Of a stretch of 64,000 nucleotides of DNA, positions 25,515 to 34,178 are shown piece after piece; position 1 is the first letter of the stretch; every line of letters begins with the position of its first letter. Location of the stretch: positions 9,389,501 through 9,453,500 of the forward strand of contig NZ_SAUN01000001.1 of NCBI RefSeq assembly GCF_004011505.1. Direction: 5' to 3'. Origin of the DNA: Nonomuraea polychroma. GTDB taxonomy: Bacteria; Actinomycetota; Actinomycetes; Streptosporangiales; Streptosporangiaceae. A model generated the notes under the pieces. That model was given only the letters and a program-made list of their open reading frames with translations, did not search any database and was not told the origin of the DNA. A program made the translations under genes and the position numbers.

Positions 25515-25550
25515 GTGCGTCGTCGTACTCCCGCTCGGGCATCCGCGTGA
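25515..25550 (+). CDS. Putative 11-codon leader ORF coupled to DUF6049
   Basis: GTG at 25515 opens MRRRTPARASA and its TGA overlaps the GTG start of the next gene (GTGA at 25547-25550). A -10-like TACCAT sits 7 nt before the first GTG. If transcription starts there, the leaderless short ORF would be translated first and would pass ribosomes to DUF6049, which has no ribosome site of its own. This is inference from sequence layout; the ORF could also arise by chance. Confidence 0.35.
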   Translation: MRRRTPARASA

Positions 25551-27679
25551 TCCGTAAGGCCACGCTGCTCGCCGTGCTGTCCGCCGTGTTGCTCGCCCCC
25601 ATGGCGGCCGCGGCGCCGAGCACGGCTGCCGCGATCGTGAGCAGGCAATCGTTCGCCGTGACGATCACGTCGATCACTCCCGACATCCCGAAGAACCTGA
25701 CCGATGTGATCAAGTTCACCGGCACGGTGCGCAACGACACGGGCGTGCCGCAGTCGGGATTGCGTGTGCGGCTGCGCTACACGCCCCAGAGGTTCACCGA
25801 CCGCGCCTTGATGGCCGCGTACCAGACCGATCAGAACGTCGCGACACTGCCGAGGACGCCCTCCAGCAACTCGGCCATGGACATCGAGCCGCTCGCGCCA
25901 GGCCAGACCGCGCGCTGGGAGTTCACGGCCACGCCCGTGCAGATGGGCCTGCGCGAGTTCGGCGTCTACCCGATCGCGGTGGACGTGTCCCAGCACCTCG
26001 TCTCGCTGGCGGCCCAGCGGACCTACCTCACCTACGCGCCGGCCACGGTGCCCAAGCCGCCGCGCAACAAGCTGGCCATCGCGCTGCCCGTCATCGACCA
26101 GCCGCACCGGGCCACCGATGTCGACCCGGCGCCGGGGGCGAACGGCGAGGCCCTGTTCGTGGACGACAAGCTGAGCCAGTCGATCACCGGCAAGGGCCGG
26201 CTGGCCGACGTGGCGGCCATCGCCCGCTCCGCGCCCACCAGCGTCACGTGGTTCATCGAGCCGTCGCTGCTCGACGACCTCGATGCGATGACCAGGAACT
26301 ACCGGGTCAGGAAGAAGGACGGCGCGGAGCGCAAGCCCGCCAACGCCGAGGCCGGGCAGTGGCTGACGACCATGCGGACCTCGCTGGCCTCCTCCCCCGT
26401 GGTCGCGGTCCCGTACGCCGATCCCGACGTGGCCGCGCTCGCGCACCAAGGGCTGGACGACCTGACCAACAGGGCGATCCAGCTGGGCGGGCAGAAGGCC
26501 AAGGCGTTGCTGGGCCGCGACGTGAAGACCACCGTCAACTGGCCGGCCTCGGGACTGCTCGATCCCGACGCGCTCGACCTGCTCTCGGTGAGCGACGACA
26601 AGGTCGACAGGGTGCTGCTCAACTCGACCAACCTGCCGCCCGAGCCGCCGGTCACGTTCACGCCGGACGCCGCCACAACGCTCGACTCGGTGAACGGCCC
26701 GGTCACCGCGCTGGTCGCCGACCCCGAGCTGAGCCGCCTGTTCGAGCCGGCGGGGTCCACCTCCGTGCTGCTCAGCACGCAGCGCTTCATCGCCGAGACC
26801 GCGATGATCGCCGCGGAGCCCGGGCAGACCCGCCCGAGGTCGCTGGTCGTCGCCCCGTCGCGGCGCTGGGACCCCAACCCGACGCTCGTCACCAGCCTGA
26901 TGAAGACCGCGAACCGGCTGCCGTGGTTGGAGCTGACCACGCTGGAGTCCATCAAGCCGAGCAAGGCGTCGGTCCCGCGCGCCGGGCTGACCTACACCGA
27001 CGAGGACCGCAAGGAAGAGCTGAGCGCCAAATACCTGGAGCCGGTCAAGGACGTCGCGTTGAATGCGCAGCTCACGGCACTGATCACAACAACCAGGACG
27101 CAGTCGAGCTTCGAGGCGGCGGTGCTCAGGCTGACCTCGTCGGCCTGGCGCAACAGCACGCGCATGGGCCGCTCGGTGACCAACCGGGTGAGCACGGCCG
27201 TCACCGAGCGGATGGCCAAGGTCGAGATCGTCGAGGCGCGGCCCGACCGGCCGAAGACGCTGGCCGGCAGCAACGGCGTCGTCCCCATCAGCGTGCGCAA
27301 CTCGTTGGGCGCCCCCATCGCCCTGTACATCGACGTCAAGTCCAACAACCCCAACCTGCTGCGGGTCGACTTCGAGCAGGAAGAGCCCTTGTCCATCGGC
27401 GTCGGACAGAGCGGCACGGTTCAGGTGCCCATGACCGCCATGAGCGGCACCAGCGGCGACACGACCGTGACCGTCCAGCTCAGGACCGCCGACGGCAAGG
27501 CATACGGCAAACCGCAACGCTTGACCATCCGCACCACCGGCTACACCGGCGTCGCCTCCGTGATCGTGGGGGCGGCGCTCACCGTGATGCTCGCCGCCGT
27601 GGTGACGCGCGTGGTGCGGCGCAGGTCGGAGCGGAAGAGCGCGCGAGCCGCCAGGAACCGGGAGAGTGAGACCGTATGA
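25547..27679 (+). CDS. DUF6049 family exported membrane-anchored protein
   Basis: 710 residues, function unknown. Signal peptide (MIRKATLLAVLSAVLLAPMA...), large extracytoplasmic region, then one C-terminal membrane segment (SVIVGAALTVMLAAVVTRVV) and a basic tail. It matches the gene always found immediately before murJ in actinobacteria (Rv3909 in M. tuberculosis), so a role with MurJ in peptidoglycan precursor export or wall assembly is likely but not proven. Its stop overlaps the murJ ATG (ATGA), implying coupled translation. Confidence 0.85.
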   Translation: MIRKATLLAVLSAVLLAPMAAAAPSTAAAIVSRQSFAVTITSITPDIPKNLTDVIKFTGTVRNDTGVPQSGLRVRLRYTPQRFTDRALMAAYQTDQNVATLPRTPSSNSAMDIEPLAPGQTARWEFTATPVQMGLREFGVYPIAVDVSQHLVSLAAQRTYLTYAPATVPKPPRNKLAIALPVIDQPHRATDVDPAPGANGEALFVDDKLSQSITGKGRLADVAAIARSAPTSVTWFIEPSLLDDLDAMTRNYRVRKKDGAERKPANAEAGQWLTTMRTSLASSPVVAVPYADPDVAALAHQGLDDLTNRAIQLGGQKAKALLGRDVKTTVNWPASGLLDPDALDLLSVSDDKVDRVLLNSTNLPPEPPVTFTPDAATTLDSVNGPVTALVADPELSRLFEPAGSTSVLLSTQRFIAETAMIAAEPGQTRPRSLVVAPSRRWDPNPTLVTSLMKTANRLPWLELTTLESIKPSKASVPRAGLTYTDEDRKEELSAKYLEPVKDVALNAQLTALITTTRTQSSFEAAVLRLTSSAWRNSTRMGRSVTNRVSTAVTERMAKVEIVEARPDRPKTLAGSNGVVPISVRNSLGAPIALYIDVKSNNPNLLRVDFEQEEPLSIGVGQSGTVQVPMTAMSGTSGDTTVTVQLRTADGKAYGKPQRLTIRTTGYTGVASVIVGAALTVMLAAVVTRVVRRRSERKSARAARNRESETV

Positions 27680-29283
27680 GCCGCATGCTGCGTGCGGGCG
27701 CCATCATGGCGGCGGGCACGATGGTGTCCAGGGTCACCGGGTTCGTGCGGACCATGGTGCTCGCGTACGCCATCGGCACGGCGGCGCTGGGCGACTCCTA
27801 CAACGCGGCGTACGCGATCCCGTACAGCATCCTCGACCTGCTGCTCCTGGGTGTGCTGAGCAGCGTCATCGTGCCGATGATCGTGCGGGCGCAGCAGAAC
27901 GACCCGGACGGCGGCCAGGCCTACGAGCAGCGGCTGCTGACCGTGGCCACGGTCACGCTCGTGGGCGTCGCGGTGCTCGCGGTGTTCGCCGCGCCGCTGC
28001 TCATCGACCTCTACACCGACTGGGCGCCGGGCAGCAGGAGGTTCGAGGTCGGGGTCACGCTCGCCCGGTTCATCCTGCCGCAGCTGGCCTTCTTCGGCGT
28101 GGGCGCGGTGGCGGGCGCCATACTCAACACCCGCGACCGCTACGGCGCTCCCATGTGGGCGCCCGTGCTCAACAACCTGGTCGTCATCTGCGTGTTCGTG
28201 GCCTACGCCGTGATGAGCCCGGCCAAGGACGACATCGAGCGGGTCAGCAACGGGGAGCTGGCGCTGCTCGGCCTGGGCACCACGGCCGGCATCGTGGCGC
28301 AGGCGGCCGTGCTGATCGTCGCGTTGCGGCGGGCCGGCTTCTCGTTCGTGCCGCGTTTCGACCTGTGGAACGCCCGGCTGGGCGAGATGGCCAAGGCGGG
28401 TGTCTGGACGATCGGTTATGTGATCGTGACCCAGCTGGGCTTCGTGCTGACGACCAACCTGTCAAGCGCGGCGGGCAACGAGGTGCTGGGCCACGGCATC
28501 AGTCCCTACACGCTGGCGTTCCAGCTCTTCCAGCTGCCGTACGGCATCATCGGCGTCTCGGTGATCACGGCCATGTTGCCGCGGATGAGCCGGGCGGTCG
28601 GTGAGGGGCGCCTCCACGACGTGCGCAGCGAGTTCGGCTCCAGCGTGAAGCTCGTCTGCGCGTTGATGGTGCCGGTGTCGCTGCTGCTCATGGTGCTCGG
28701 CCCGGCGATCACCGTGCCGATCTACGGTCACGGGGCCAACAGCGTGGCCGACGCCGTGTACATCGGCAACGTGCTGCAGGTCTACGGCCTCGCGCTGGTG
28801 CCGTTCTCGGTGTTCCAGCTGCTGTTGCGGGTCTTCTACAGCTTCGGCGACACCCGTACGCCGGTCTTCGTGGGGGCGGGCACGACGGCGGTCAACGCGG
28901 CGCTGATGGTGGTGTTCTACGTACTGCTGCCGGCCGCGTACGCGGTGATGGGGCTGGCTCTGGCGTACGCGATCGCGTATGGGCTGGGCGCGGTCCTGGC
29001 CTGGTGGCTGGCCGCCCGCAGGGTGCAGGGGCTGGGCGGGTGGAGCGTCGGCATGGCGCTGACCAGGATGTACCTCGCCTCGCTGCCCACGGCGGTGCTG
29101 GCGCTGGCCGCCGTCTGGGTGGTCACGCAGGTGTTCGGCGGGCTCGGATTCGTCAATTCGCTGATCGTCCTGTCCGTCGGCGGAGGACTCGGTTTGCTGC
29201 TATACCTTGGCGTCGCGCACAGAATGCGCATACCGGAGGTCAACTCGATCGTTGGGATGGTCGCGAGACGGGTAGGTCGGTAA
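27676..29283 (+). CDS. murJ: Lipid II flippase MurJ
   Basis: Moves lipid II to the outer face of the membrane for peptidoglycan synthesis. 535 residues with about 14 membrane segments; N-terminal MVSRVTGFVRTMVLAYAIG and LNTRDRYGAPMWAPVLNN are typical MviN/MurJ motifs. Unlike M. tuberculosis MviN, the protein ends after the membrane part; the pseudokinase region is coded by the separate downstream gene. Confidence 0.94.
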   Translation: MSRMLRAGAIMAAGTMVSRVTGFVRTMVLAYAIGTAALGDSYNAAYAIPYSILDLLLLGVLSSVIVPMIVRAQQNDPDGGQAYEQRLLTVATVTLVGVAVLAVFAAPLLIDLYTDWAPGSRRFEVGVTLARFILPQLAFFGVGAVAGAILNTRDRYGAPMWAPVLNNLVVICVFVAYAVMSPAKDDIERVSNGELALLGLGTTAGIVAQAAVLIVALRRAGFSFVPRFDLWNARLGEMAKAGVWTIGYVIVTQLGFVLTTNLSSAAGNEVLGHGISPYTLAFQLFQLPYGIIGVSVITAMLPRMSRAVGEGRLHDVRSEFGSSVKLVCALMVPVSLLLMVLGPAITVPIYGHGANSVADAVYIGNVLQVYGLALVPFSVFQLLLRVFYSFGDTRTPVFVGAGTTAVNAALMVVFYVLLPAAYAVMGLALAYAIAYGLGAVLAWWLAARRVQGLGGWSVGMALTRMYLASLPTAVLALAAVWVVTQVFGGLGFVNSLIVLSVGGGLGLLLYLGVAHRMRIPEVNSIVGMVARRVGR

Positions 29284-29435
29284 AGAAACTCGGCACTACG
29301 ATGGAGGCCGACATGCGCGAATGGAAGCAGGAGGGGCGTGGGCGGATCCACCCGGCATAGCGTGCCTTCGTGGGACACGACCACGCAGGTGAGTCGAGTC
29401 ATGAGCACGCCCGATCGGCCAAGTGGAGTGAGCCT

Positions 29436-30944
29436 GTGAGCACGTCGGCCGTCGAACCCGGCACCCGTCTCGCCGAGCGCTTCCGGCTCGAGGACCGCGT
29501 CAGCGAGTCGGACGGAACCACGTTGTGGAAGGCCATTGACGAGATCTTGGCTCGTCCGGTGGCCGTGCACACCTTCGCGCCGGACTTCCCCCGCGTGCAC
29601 GAGGTCGTCACAGCCGCCCGCTCCGCGAGCCGGCTCACCGACCCCCGCCTGACCCAGGTGTTCGACGCGGCCGAAGACGACAAGAGCGCATATGTCGTCA
29701 GCGAGTGGGTCACCGGCGAGACGCTCACCGATCTGCTGGCCTCGGGCCCACTGGAGCCCGAGCGTGCCGCCGGGCTGGTCGCCGAGGCCGCGGAGGCCCT
29801 CGCGCACGCCCACGAGGCCCAGCTCTACCACCTGTGCCTGCGTCCCTCGCACCTGGTGTGGACGAGCGGAAACACGGTCAAGGTGCTGGGCGTCGCGATC
29901 GACGCGGCGATGTGGGGTCTGACGACCGACCAGCCGGCGCTCGACGACGCCGAAGGGCTGGGCCGGCTGCTCTACGCCGGGCTCACCGGTCACTGGCCGG
30001 GCGACGAGGAAGAGGGCGGGCTGCCTGCCGCTCCCATGAGCGACGGCCACTTCTGCACGCCCCGCCAGGTCACCGCCGGCGTGCCCGGCTATCTCGACGC
30101 GGTCACGGTGCGGGCGTGCCTGCCCGAGTCCCGCAAGGGCCAGGGCGCGCTGGCCAGCCCCGCCGAGGTCGCCGAGGCGCTGGCCGACGTGGCCAGGCCC
30201 ATGCCGATCCCGATCGCCTATCCCTCGACGCCCGCGGTGGCGTCCGCCTCGCACACCGAGGGCCTGGACATCGCCCACCGCCAGCAGCTCACCATTCCCC
30301 CGATGCGCCCTGCCCCGCGGGGGCCTTCAGGTGGCGGCAGCACTGTCAACAGGGTGTTGATGACGCTGGTGGTGCTGCTCGTCATCGCCGCGGTCGGCGT
30401 CGGCGCGTGGACGATCGGCCGCAGCCTGGGCAGCCCGACCGACCCCGAGGCCAGGAGCGCCACCCCGACCGTCACGGCCACGGCCTCGACGCCCGTCCAG
30501 GCCGTCAAGCCGCAGAAGGCCCAGGGCTTCGACCCGCTCGGCGACAAGGACGAGAAGTCGGAGAAGGCCGGGCTGGCCATTGACGGCAAGCCCAGCACCT
30601 TCTGGGAGACCGAGGGCTACACCAGCGCCGAGCTGGGCAACCTCAAGAAGGGCGTAGGACTGCTGCTCGACATGGGCAAGTCCGTTCAGATCAGCGACGT
30701 GGTCGCTACGCTGGCCGATACGCCGGGCGCGACCGTCGAGCTCAAGGTGGGCGACTCGCCCGACCTCGACTCGTTGAAGACCGTGGCGACCGAGAAGGAC
30801 GCGGCAGGCAAGACCACACTTACCCCTGATCAGGCGGCAAGCGGGCAGTACGTTTTGATCTGGTTTACGCGTGTTCCGGCGGATGCAGGCAAGTTTCATG
30901 GCACCATCTATGAAGTAGTGGTGCACTCTCCCGGATCGGCATAA
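29436..30944 (+). CDS. Membrane pseudokinase with extracytoplasmic discoidin-like domain
   Basis: 502 residues. A kinase-like N-terminal domain (about 8-265) lacks catalytic residues: the HRD loop reads HLCLRPSHLVW and DFG is replaced (VLGVAIDAA). One membrane segment (VLMTLVVLLVIAAVGVGAW) leads to an outside domain with DGKPSTFWETEGY, the start pattern of F5/8C (discoidin-like) folds. In M. tuberculosis the same domains are fused to MviN and, when phosphorylated, bind FhaA to restrain wall synthesis; a matching role as a split partner of MurJ is inferred. Start GTG 29436, GGAG 7 nt upstream. Confidence 0.85.
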   Translation: MSTSAVEPGTRLAERFRLEDRVSESDGTTLWKAIDEILARPVAVHTFAPDFPRVHEVVTAARSASRLTDPRLTQVFDAAEDDKSAYVVSEWVTGETLTDLLASGPLEPERAAGLVAEAAEALAHAHEAQLYHLCLRPSHLVWTSGNTVKVLGVAIDAAMWGLTTDQPALDDAEGLGRLLYAGLTGHWPGDEEEGGLPAAPMSDGHFCTPRQVTAGVPGYLDAVTVRACLPESRKGQGALASPAEVAEALADVARPMPIPIAYPSTPAVASASHTEGLDIAHRQQLTIPPMRPAPRGPSGGGSTVNRVLMTLVVLLVIAAVGVGAWTIGRSLGSPTDPEARSATPTVTATASTPVQAVKPQKAQGFDPLGDKDEKSEKAGLAIDGKPSTFWETEGYTSAELGNLKKGVGLLLDMGKSVQISDVVATLADTPGATVELKVGDSPDLDSLKTVATEKDAAGKTTLTPDQAASGQYVLIWFTRVPADAGKFHGTIYEVVVHSPGSA

Positions 30945-30959
30945 TCAGGAATCTCTCTT

Positions 30960-31595
30960 GTGAACTCCCCACCCGAGACACCCTCAGCAGCGGAGCGGCC
31001 GGCGGTCACTGACGCCGAGCTGCTGACCGCGCACATCAACGGGGATCCTCACGCCTTCAGCGAAATCGTCAAGAGGCACCGCGACCGCATGTGGGCGGTC
31101 GCCCTGCGGACGCTCGGTGACCCTGACGAGGCCGCCGACGCCGTACAGGATGCCTTCGTCTCCGCCTACCGCAAGGCCGCCACGTTTCGCGGCGAGGCGG
31201 CCGTCACCACCTGGCTGCATCGCATCGTGGTCAACGCCTGCCTCGACAGGATGCGCCGCAAGTCCGTCCGGCCGGTCGCCGACGACGAGCTCATCGAGGC
31301 CGCCGAGCGCGAGACGCCGCTGCCCGACCAGACCGTCGAGCGCGAGGTCTCGATGGAGGTTTCGGCCGCGCTGAAACTCCTGCCCGCCGACCAGCGTGCG
31401 GCGTTGGTGCTCGTGGACATGATGGGCTACTCGGTCGAAGACGCAGCTCAGGTGCTCCAGGTGCCCAGTGGCACCGTGAAGAGCCGGTGTGCTCGAGGGC
31501 GCGCGAAACTTGCCCCAATTCTTTCGCATCTGCGGAACCGATCGGACCTCAATCGCGTCTCATCCGCGAAGGGAGCAGAACTTCGTGACGGGTGA
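30960..31595 (+). CDS. sigM: ECF sigma factor SigM
   Basis: Directs RNA polymerase to a stress regulon. 211 residues with region 2 (AFSEIVKRHRDRMWAVALRT, DPDEAADAVQDAFVSAYRKA) and region 4 (LPADQRAALVLVDMMGYSVE, then VPSGTVKSRCARGRAKL). The order murJ-kinase-sigM-anti-sigma-trxB-trxA is the conserved SigM locus. GTG start 15 bases after the pseudokinase stop; the anti-sigma gene overlaps its end by 11 bases. Confidence 0.92.
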   Translation: MNSPPETPSAAERPAVTDAELLTAHINGDPHAFSEIVKRHRDRMWAVALRTLGDPDEAADAVQDAFVSAYRKAATFRGEAAVTTWLHRIVVNACLDRMRRKSVRPVADDELIEAAERETPLPDQTVEREVSMEVSAALKLLPADQRAALVLVDMMGYSVEDAAQVLQVPSGTVKSRCARGRAKLAPILSHLRNRSDLNRVSSAKGAELRDG

Positions 31596-32502
31596 TACGC
31601 ACTACGATCTGGACGCCCTGGCCGATTTGGCCGAGGGTCTCCTGGACGCCGCCTCGGCGAGCCGGATCCGCGAGCATCTCGCGGTCTGCGACCCCTGCGG
31701 GGAGCTACTGGCAGACCTGGCGGCGGTTCGCGAGGTGCTCGCGGCGACCCCCACCCCGGCCATGCCGATGGGCGTCGCACTGCGCATCGACAAGGCCCTG
31801 GCGGCCGAGGCGGAGTCTCGGCGCGGAGGCGTCGGCCTCGTGGAAGCACCTGACTGGGACGAGCTCATGCGGGACGCCCCGTGGGAGCGGCCGAGGCAGG
31901 TCCCTGAGCCCGTGCGCTTGGGAATGGCCTCCGAGCCGGAGCCCGAGCCCGTGCGTTTGGGAGTGGTCTCCGACGACGGCACCGTTGTCCCGGCCAAGGT
32001 GAGATCCGCCAGGCGGCGCCGGTGGGCGATGCCGGCGGTCGCGGCCGCGGCGGCAGCCGCCGTGGTCGGCACGGCCGCGGTCTCGACCGGCCTGCTGGCC
32101 TCCGGCGGAGGCGGCGGTGGCACCAGCGCGCGCCCGCCCGTCGCACTGCCGTCCGCGACGGGCGCGACCAAGAGCCCTCAGAAGGCCAGGGGCTACACGA
32201 TGACGGACAGCGGCTACAACTACAGCAACAGCGTGTTGCGGCAGCCGCTGGAGACCCTCTTCGGCCCGATGCCGGCGCTGGGCGGCGAGGACGCCAGTGC
32301 CGACAAGGTCGCCAAGTGCGCCGACAAGGTCAGCGATCGCAGCGGCCTCGACGTCTTCGCGGTCGACCAGGGGCAGTACAACGGCCAAGAGGCCCTCGTC
32401 TTCGCCTCGTGGAAGAACAAGGCGGCCAAGAAGATCCGCATCGACATCGTCGATCCCTTCTACTGCAAGAACCTGCGTAAGCCCACCCTGGGCCGCTGGT
32501 AG
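31585..32502 (+). CDS. SigM anti-sigma factor (zinc-finger, membrane-bound)
   Basis: Holds SigM inactive at the membrane. 305 residues. The N-terminal ZAS motif H-x3-C-x2-C (HLAVCDPC) is present, followed by a linker that contains a tandem duplication (two copies of EPVRLG(M/V)(A/V)S), a membrane segment of Ala and Val (about 145-170), and an extracytoplasmic domain of about 130 residues with two cysteines (KCADK, YCKN) that may form a disulphide. GTG start with GGGAG 9 nt upstream, overlapping sigM. The overlap suggests matched production of sigma and anti-sigma. Confidence 0.87.
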   Translation: MTGDTHYDLDALADLAEGLLDAASASRIREHLAVCDPCGELLADLAAVREVLAATPTPAMPMGVALRIDKALAAEAESRRGGVGLVEAPDWDELMRDAPWERPRQVPEPVRLGMASEPEPEPVRLGVVSDDGTVVPAKVRSARRRRWAMPAVAAAAAAAVVGTAAVSTGLLASGGGGGGTSARPPVALPSATGATKSPQKARGYTMTDSGYNYSNSVLRQPLETLFGPMPALGGEDASADKVAKCADKVSDRSGLDVFAVDQGQYNGQEALVFASWKNKAAKKIRIDIVDPFYCKNLRKPTLGRW

Positions 32503-32516
32503 TCAACGCTCGCGTC

Positions 32517-32545
32517 AGAGCCCGCTTCGGCGGGCTCTTTCGTTT
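32517..32545 (+). terminator. Terminator of the sigM operon
   Basis: AGAGCCCGC (32517-32525), loop TTCG, GCGGGCTCT (32530-32538), then TTCGTTT. Confidence 0.9.
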
Positions 32546-32648
32546 GCGGGTAGAGTGCCGCCTTGTGCCGTAACCCCAGGTCGTGTGCCGTACGCGAGCC
32601 GGCGTCGGTGAAGGTCATCCGTTTCGCCCGGGCGTCGTGGGTAGGGCT

Positions 32649-32675
32649 GGGAATCACGGCGGCCTAGGATCTGTT
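32649..32675 (+). promoter_or_regulatory. SigR-type (redox stress) promoter of trxBA
   Basis: GGGAAT (32649-32654) followed after exactly 18 nt by GTT (32673-32675). This is the GGAAT-N18-GTT consensus of SigR/SigH promoters that control thioredoxin genes in Streptomyces and mycobacteria. It lies about 40 bases before trxB. Confidence 0.75.
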
Positions 32676-32713
32676 GACGCCGGTGCAACAGCAGACGAGG
32701 AAGGCGTGGAGCG

Positions 32714-33646
32714 TTGAGCGACGTTCGTAACGTGATCATCATTGGGTCCGGTCCAGCTGGCTACACCGCGGCCGTCTACTCCGCGCGCGCCGAGCTCAAG
32801 CCGTTGGTCTTCGAGGGCTCCGTCACCGCGGGCGGCGCACTCATGAACACCACCGACGTGGAGAACTTCCCTGGGTTCCCCGACGGCATCATGGGCCCCG
32901 ACCTGATGGACAACCTGCGTAAGCAGGCGGAGCGCTTCGGCGCCGAGCTGGTCGCCGACGACGTCGTCGAGGTCGACCTCGAGGCGAACCCGAAGGTCGT
33001 CAAGACCCACTCCGAGACCTACTACGCCAAGTCCGTCATCCTCGCCATGGGCTCCGGCTACCGCGAGCTCGGCCTGGACAACGAGAAGCGCCTGTCCGGC
33101 CACGGCGTGTCCTGGTGTGCGACCTGTGACGGCTTCTTCTTCCGCAACAAGGACATCGTGGTCGTCGGCGGCGGCGACACGGCGATGGAGGAGGCCACGT
33201 TCCTGACCCGGTTCGGGCGCATGGTCACCGTGGTCCACCGCCGTGACACGCTGCGGGCCAGCAAGATCATGCAGGACCGTGCGTTCGCGAACGAGAAGAT
33301 CCGCTTCGTCTGGGACTCCGAGGTCGTGGACGTGCTCGGCGACGGCAAGGTCGAGGCCGTGAAGCTGCGCAACCTCAAGTCCGGCGAGGAATGCGAGCTG
33401 GCCACCGACGCGTTGTTCATCGCCATCGGGCACGACCCGCGTACCGACCTCGTCAAGGGTCAGATCGACCTCGACGAGAACGGATACATCAAGGTCGCCT
33501 CACCCACCACCGCGACCAACATCCCGGGCGTCTTCGCCGCGGGTGACGTCGTCGACCACACCTACCGCCAGGCCATCACCGCGGCCGGCACCGGCTGTGC
33601 GGCCTCGCTCGACTCCGAGCGCTGGCTCGCTGAGAACGAAGAGTAA
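32714..33646 (+). CDS. trxB: Thioredoxin reductase
   Basis: NADPH-dependent flavoprotein that reduces thioredoxin. 310 residues: FAD motif VIIIGSGPAGYTAAVYSA, redox-active CATC (WCATCDGFFF), NADPH motif VVVGGGDTAMEEA and C-terminal FAAGDVVDHTYRQA. Start is TTG at 32714; the only other in-frame choices fall inside the core. Forms an operon with trxA (11-base gap) behind a SigR-type promoter. Confidence 0.96.
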   Translation: MSDVRNVIIIGSGPAGYTAAVYSARAELKPLVFEGSVTAGGALMNTTDVENFPGFPDGIMGPDLMDNLRKQAERFGAELVADDVVEVDLEANPKVVKTHSETYYAKSVILAMGSGYRELGLDNEKRLSGHGVSWCATCDGFFFRNKDIVVVGGGDTAMEEATFLTRFGRMVTVVHRRDTLRASKIMQDRAFANEKIRFVWDSEVVDVLGDGKVEAVKLRNLKSGEECELATDALFIAIGHDPRTDLVKGQIDLDENGYIKVASPTTATNIPGVFAAGDVVDHTYRQAITAAGTGCAASLDSERWLAENEE

Positions 33647-33656
33647 GGAGCGCACC

Positions 33657-33971
33657 GTGAAGGCTGTCACCGACGCCACTTTCGAAGCTGAGGTCCTCAA
33701 GAGCGACAAGCCCGTGCTGGTCGACTTCTGGGCCGAGTGGTGCGGCCCGTGCCGTCAGGTCGCGCCCATCCTGCAGGAGATCGCCAACGAGCACGGCGAC
33801 AAGCTGGAGATCGTCAAGCTCAACATCGACGAGAACCCCGAGGTTCCGCGCCAGTACGGCGTACTCCAGATTCCCACGATGAACGTCTACAAGGGTGGGG
33901 AGGTCGTGAAGCAGATCATCGGCGCCAAGCCGAAGGCCATGCTGCTTCGCGAACTCGACGGCATCATCTAG
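33657..33971 (+). CDS. trxA: Thioredoxin
   Basis: Disulphide reductase of the cytoplasm. 104 residues, active site WCGPC, cis-Pro region QIPTMNVY. GTG start with AGGAG 6 nt upstream and 10 bases after trxB. In mycobacteria the amidase-like cwlM follows; here it is absent from this position. Confidence 0.96.
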   Translation: MKAVTDATFEAEVLKSDKPVLVDFWAEWCGPCRQVAPILQEIANEHGDKLEIVKLNIDENPEVPRQYGVLQIPTMNVYKGGEVVKQIIGAKPKAMLLRELDGII

Positions 33972-34016
33972 CTCGCCTCGCTGCGGCATTGCCTCGTGCG
34001 GCGCGCTTCGCCCGGC

Positions 34017-34049
34017 AGAGCCCCTCGCGGTCATCCCGCGGGGGGCTCT
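34017..34049 (+). terminator. Hairpin after trxA
   Basis: AGAGCCCC/GGGGCTCT with inner CGCGG/CCGCG stem. No T tract follows, so it may be a weak terminator. Confidence 0.55.
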
Positions 34050-34150
34050 CGCATACGGGTGGCGCGGGGGCTGTCGCCTACAGCTTGGGGCCGGGCGCTG
34101 TCGCGTACGGCGTGGGGCCGGGGCTGTCGCGCACGGCGTGGGACGGCTCG
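34045..34150. repeat. Four degenerate 25-27 bp tandem repeats
   Basis: Copies start at 34045, 34070, 34097 and 34123 with the pattern GCTGTCGCGTACGGCGTGGG. The second and third are most alike. The stretch is non-coding, between the convergent trxA and GNAT genes. Confidence 0.6.
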
Positions 34151-34178
34151 GGCGGCAGTGTACGGGGCTGAGTGCCGC

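Noticed and set aside
25268..27517. 749-codon minus-strand open frame across DUF6049
   Set aside because: Shadow of a high-GC gene; Gly/Arg/His-rich product with no domain, while the plus frame has a signal peptide and membrane anchor.
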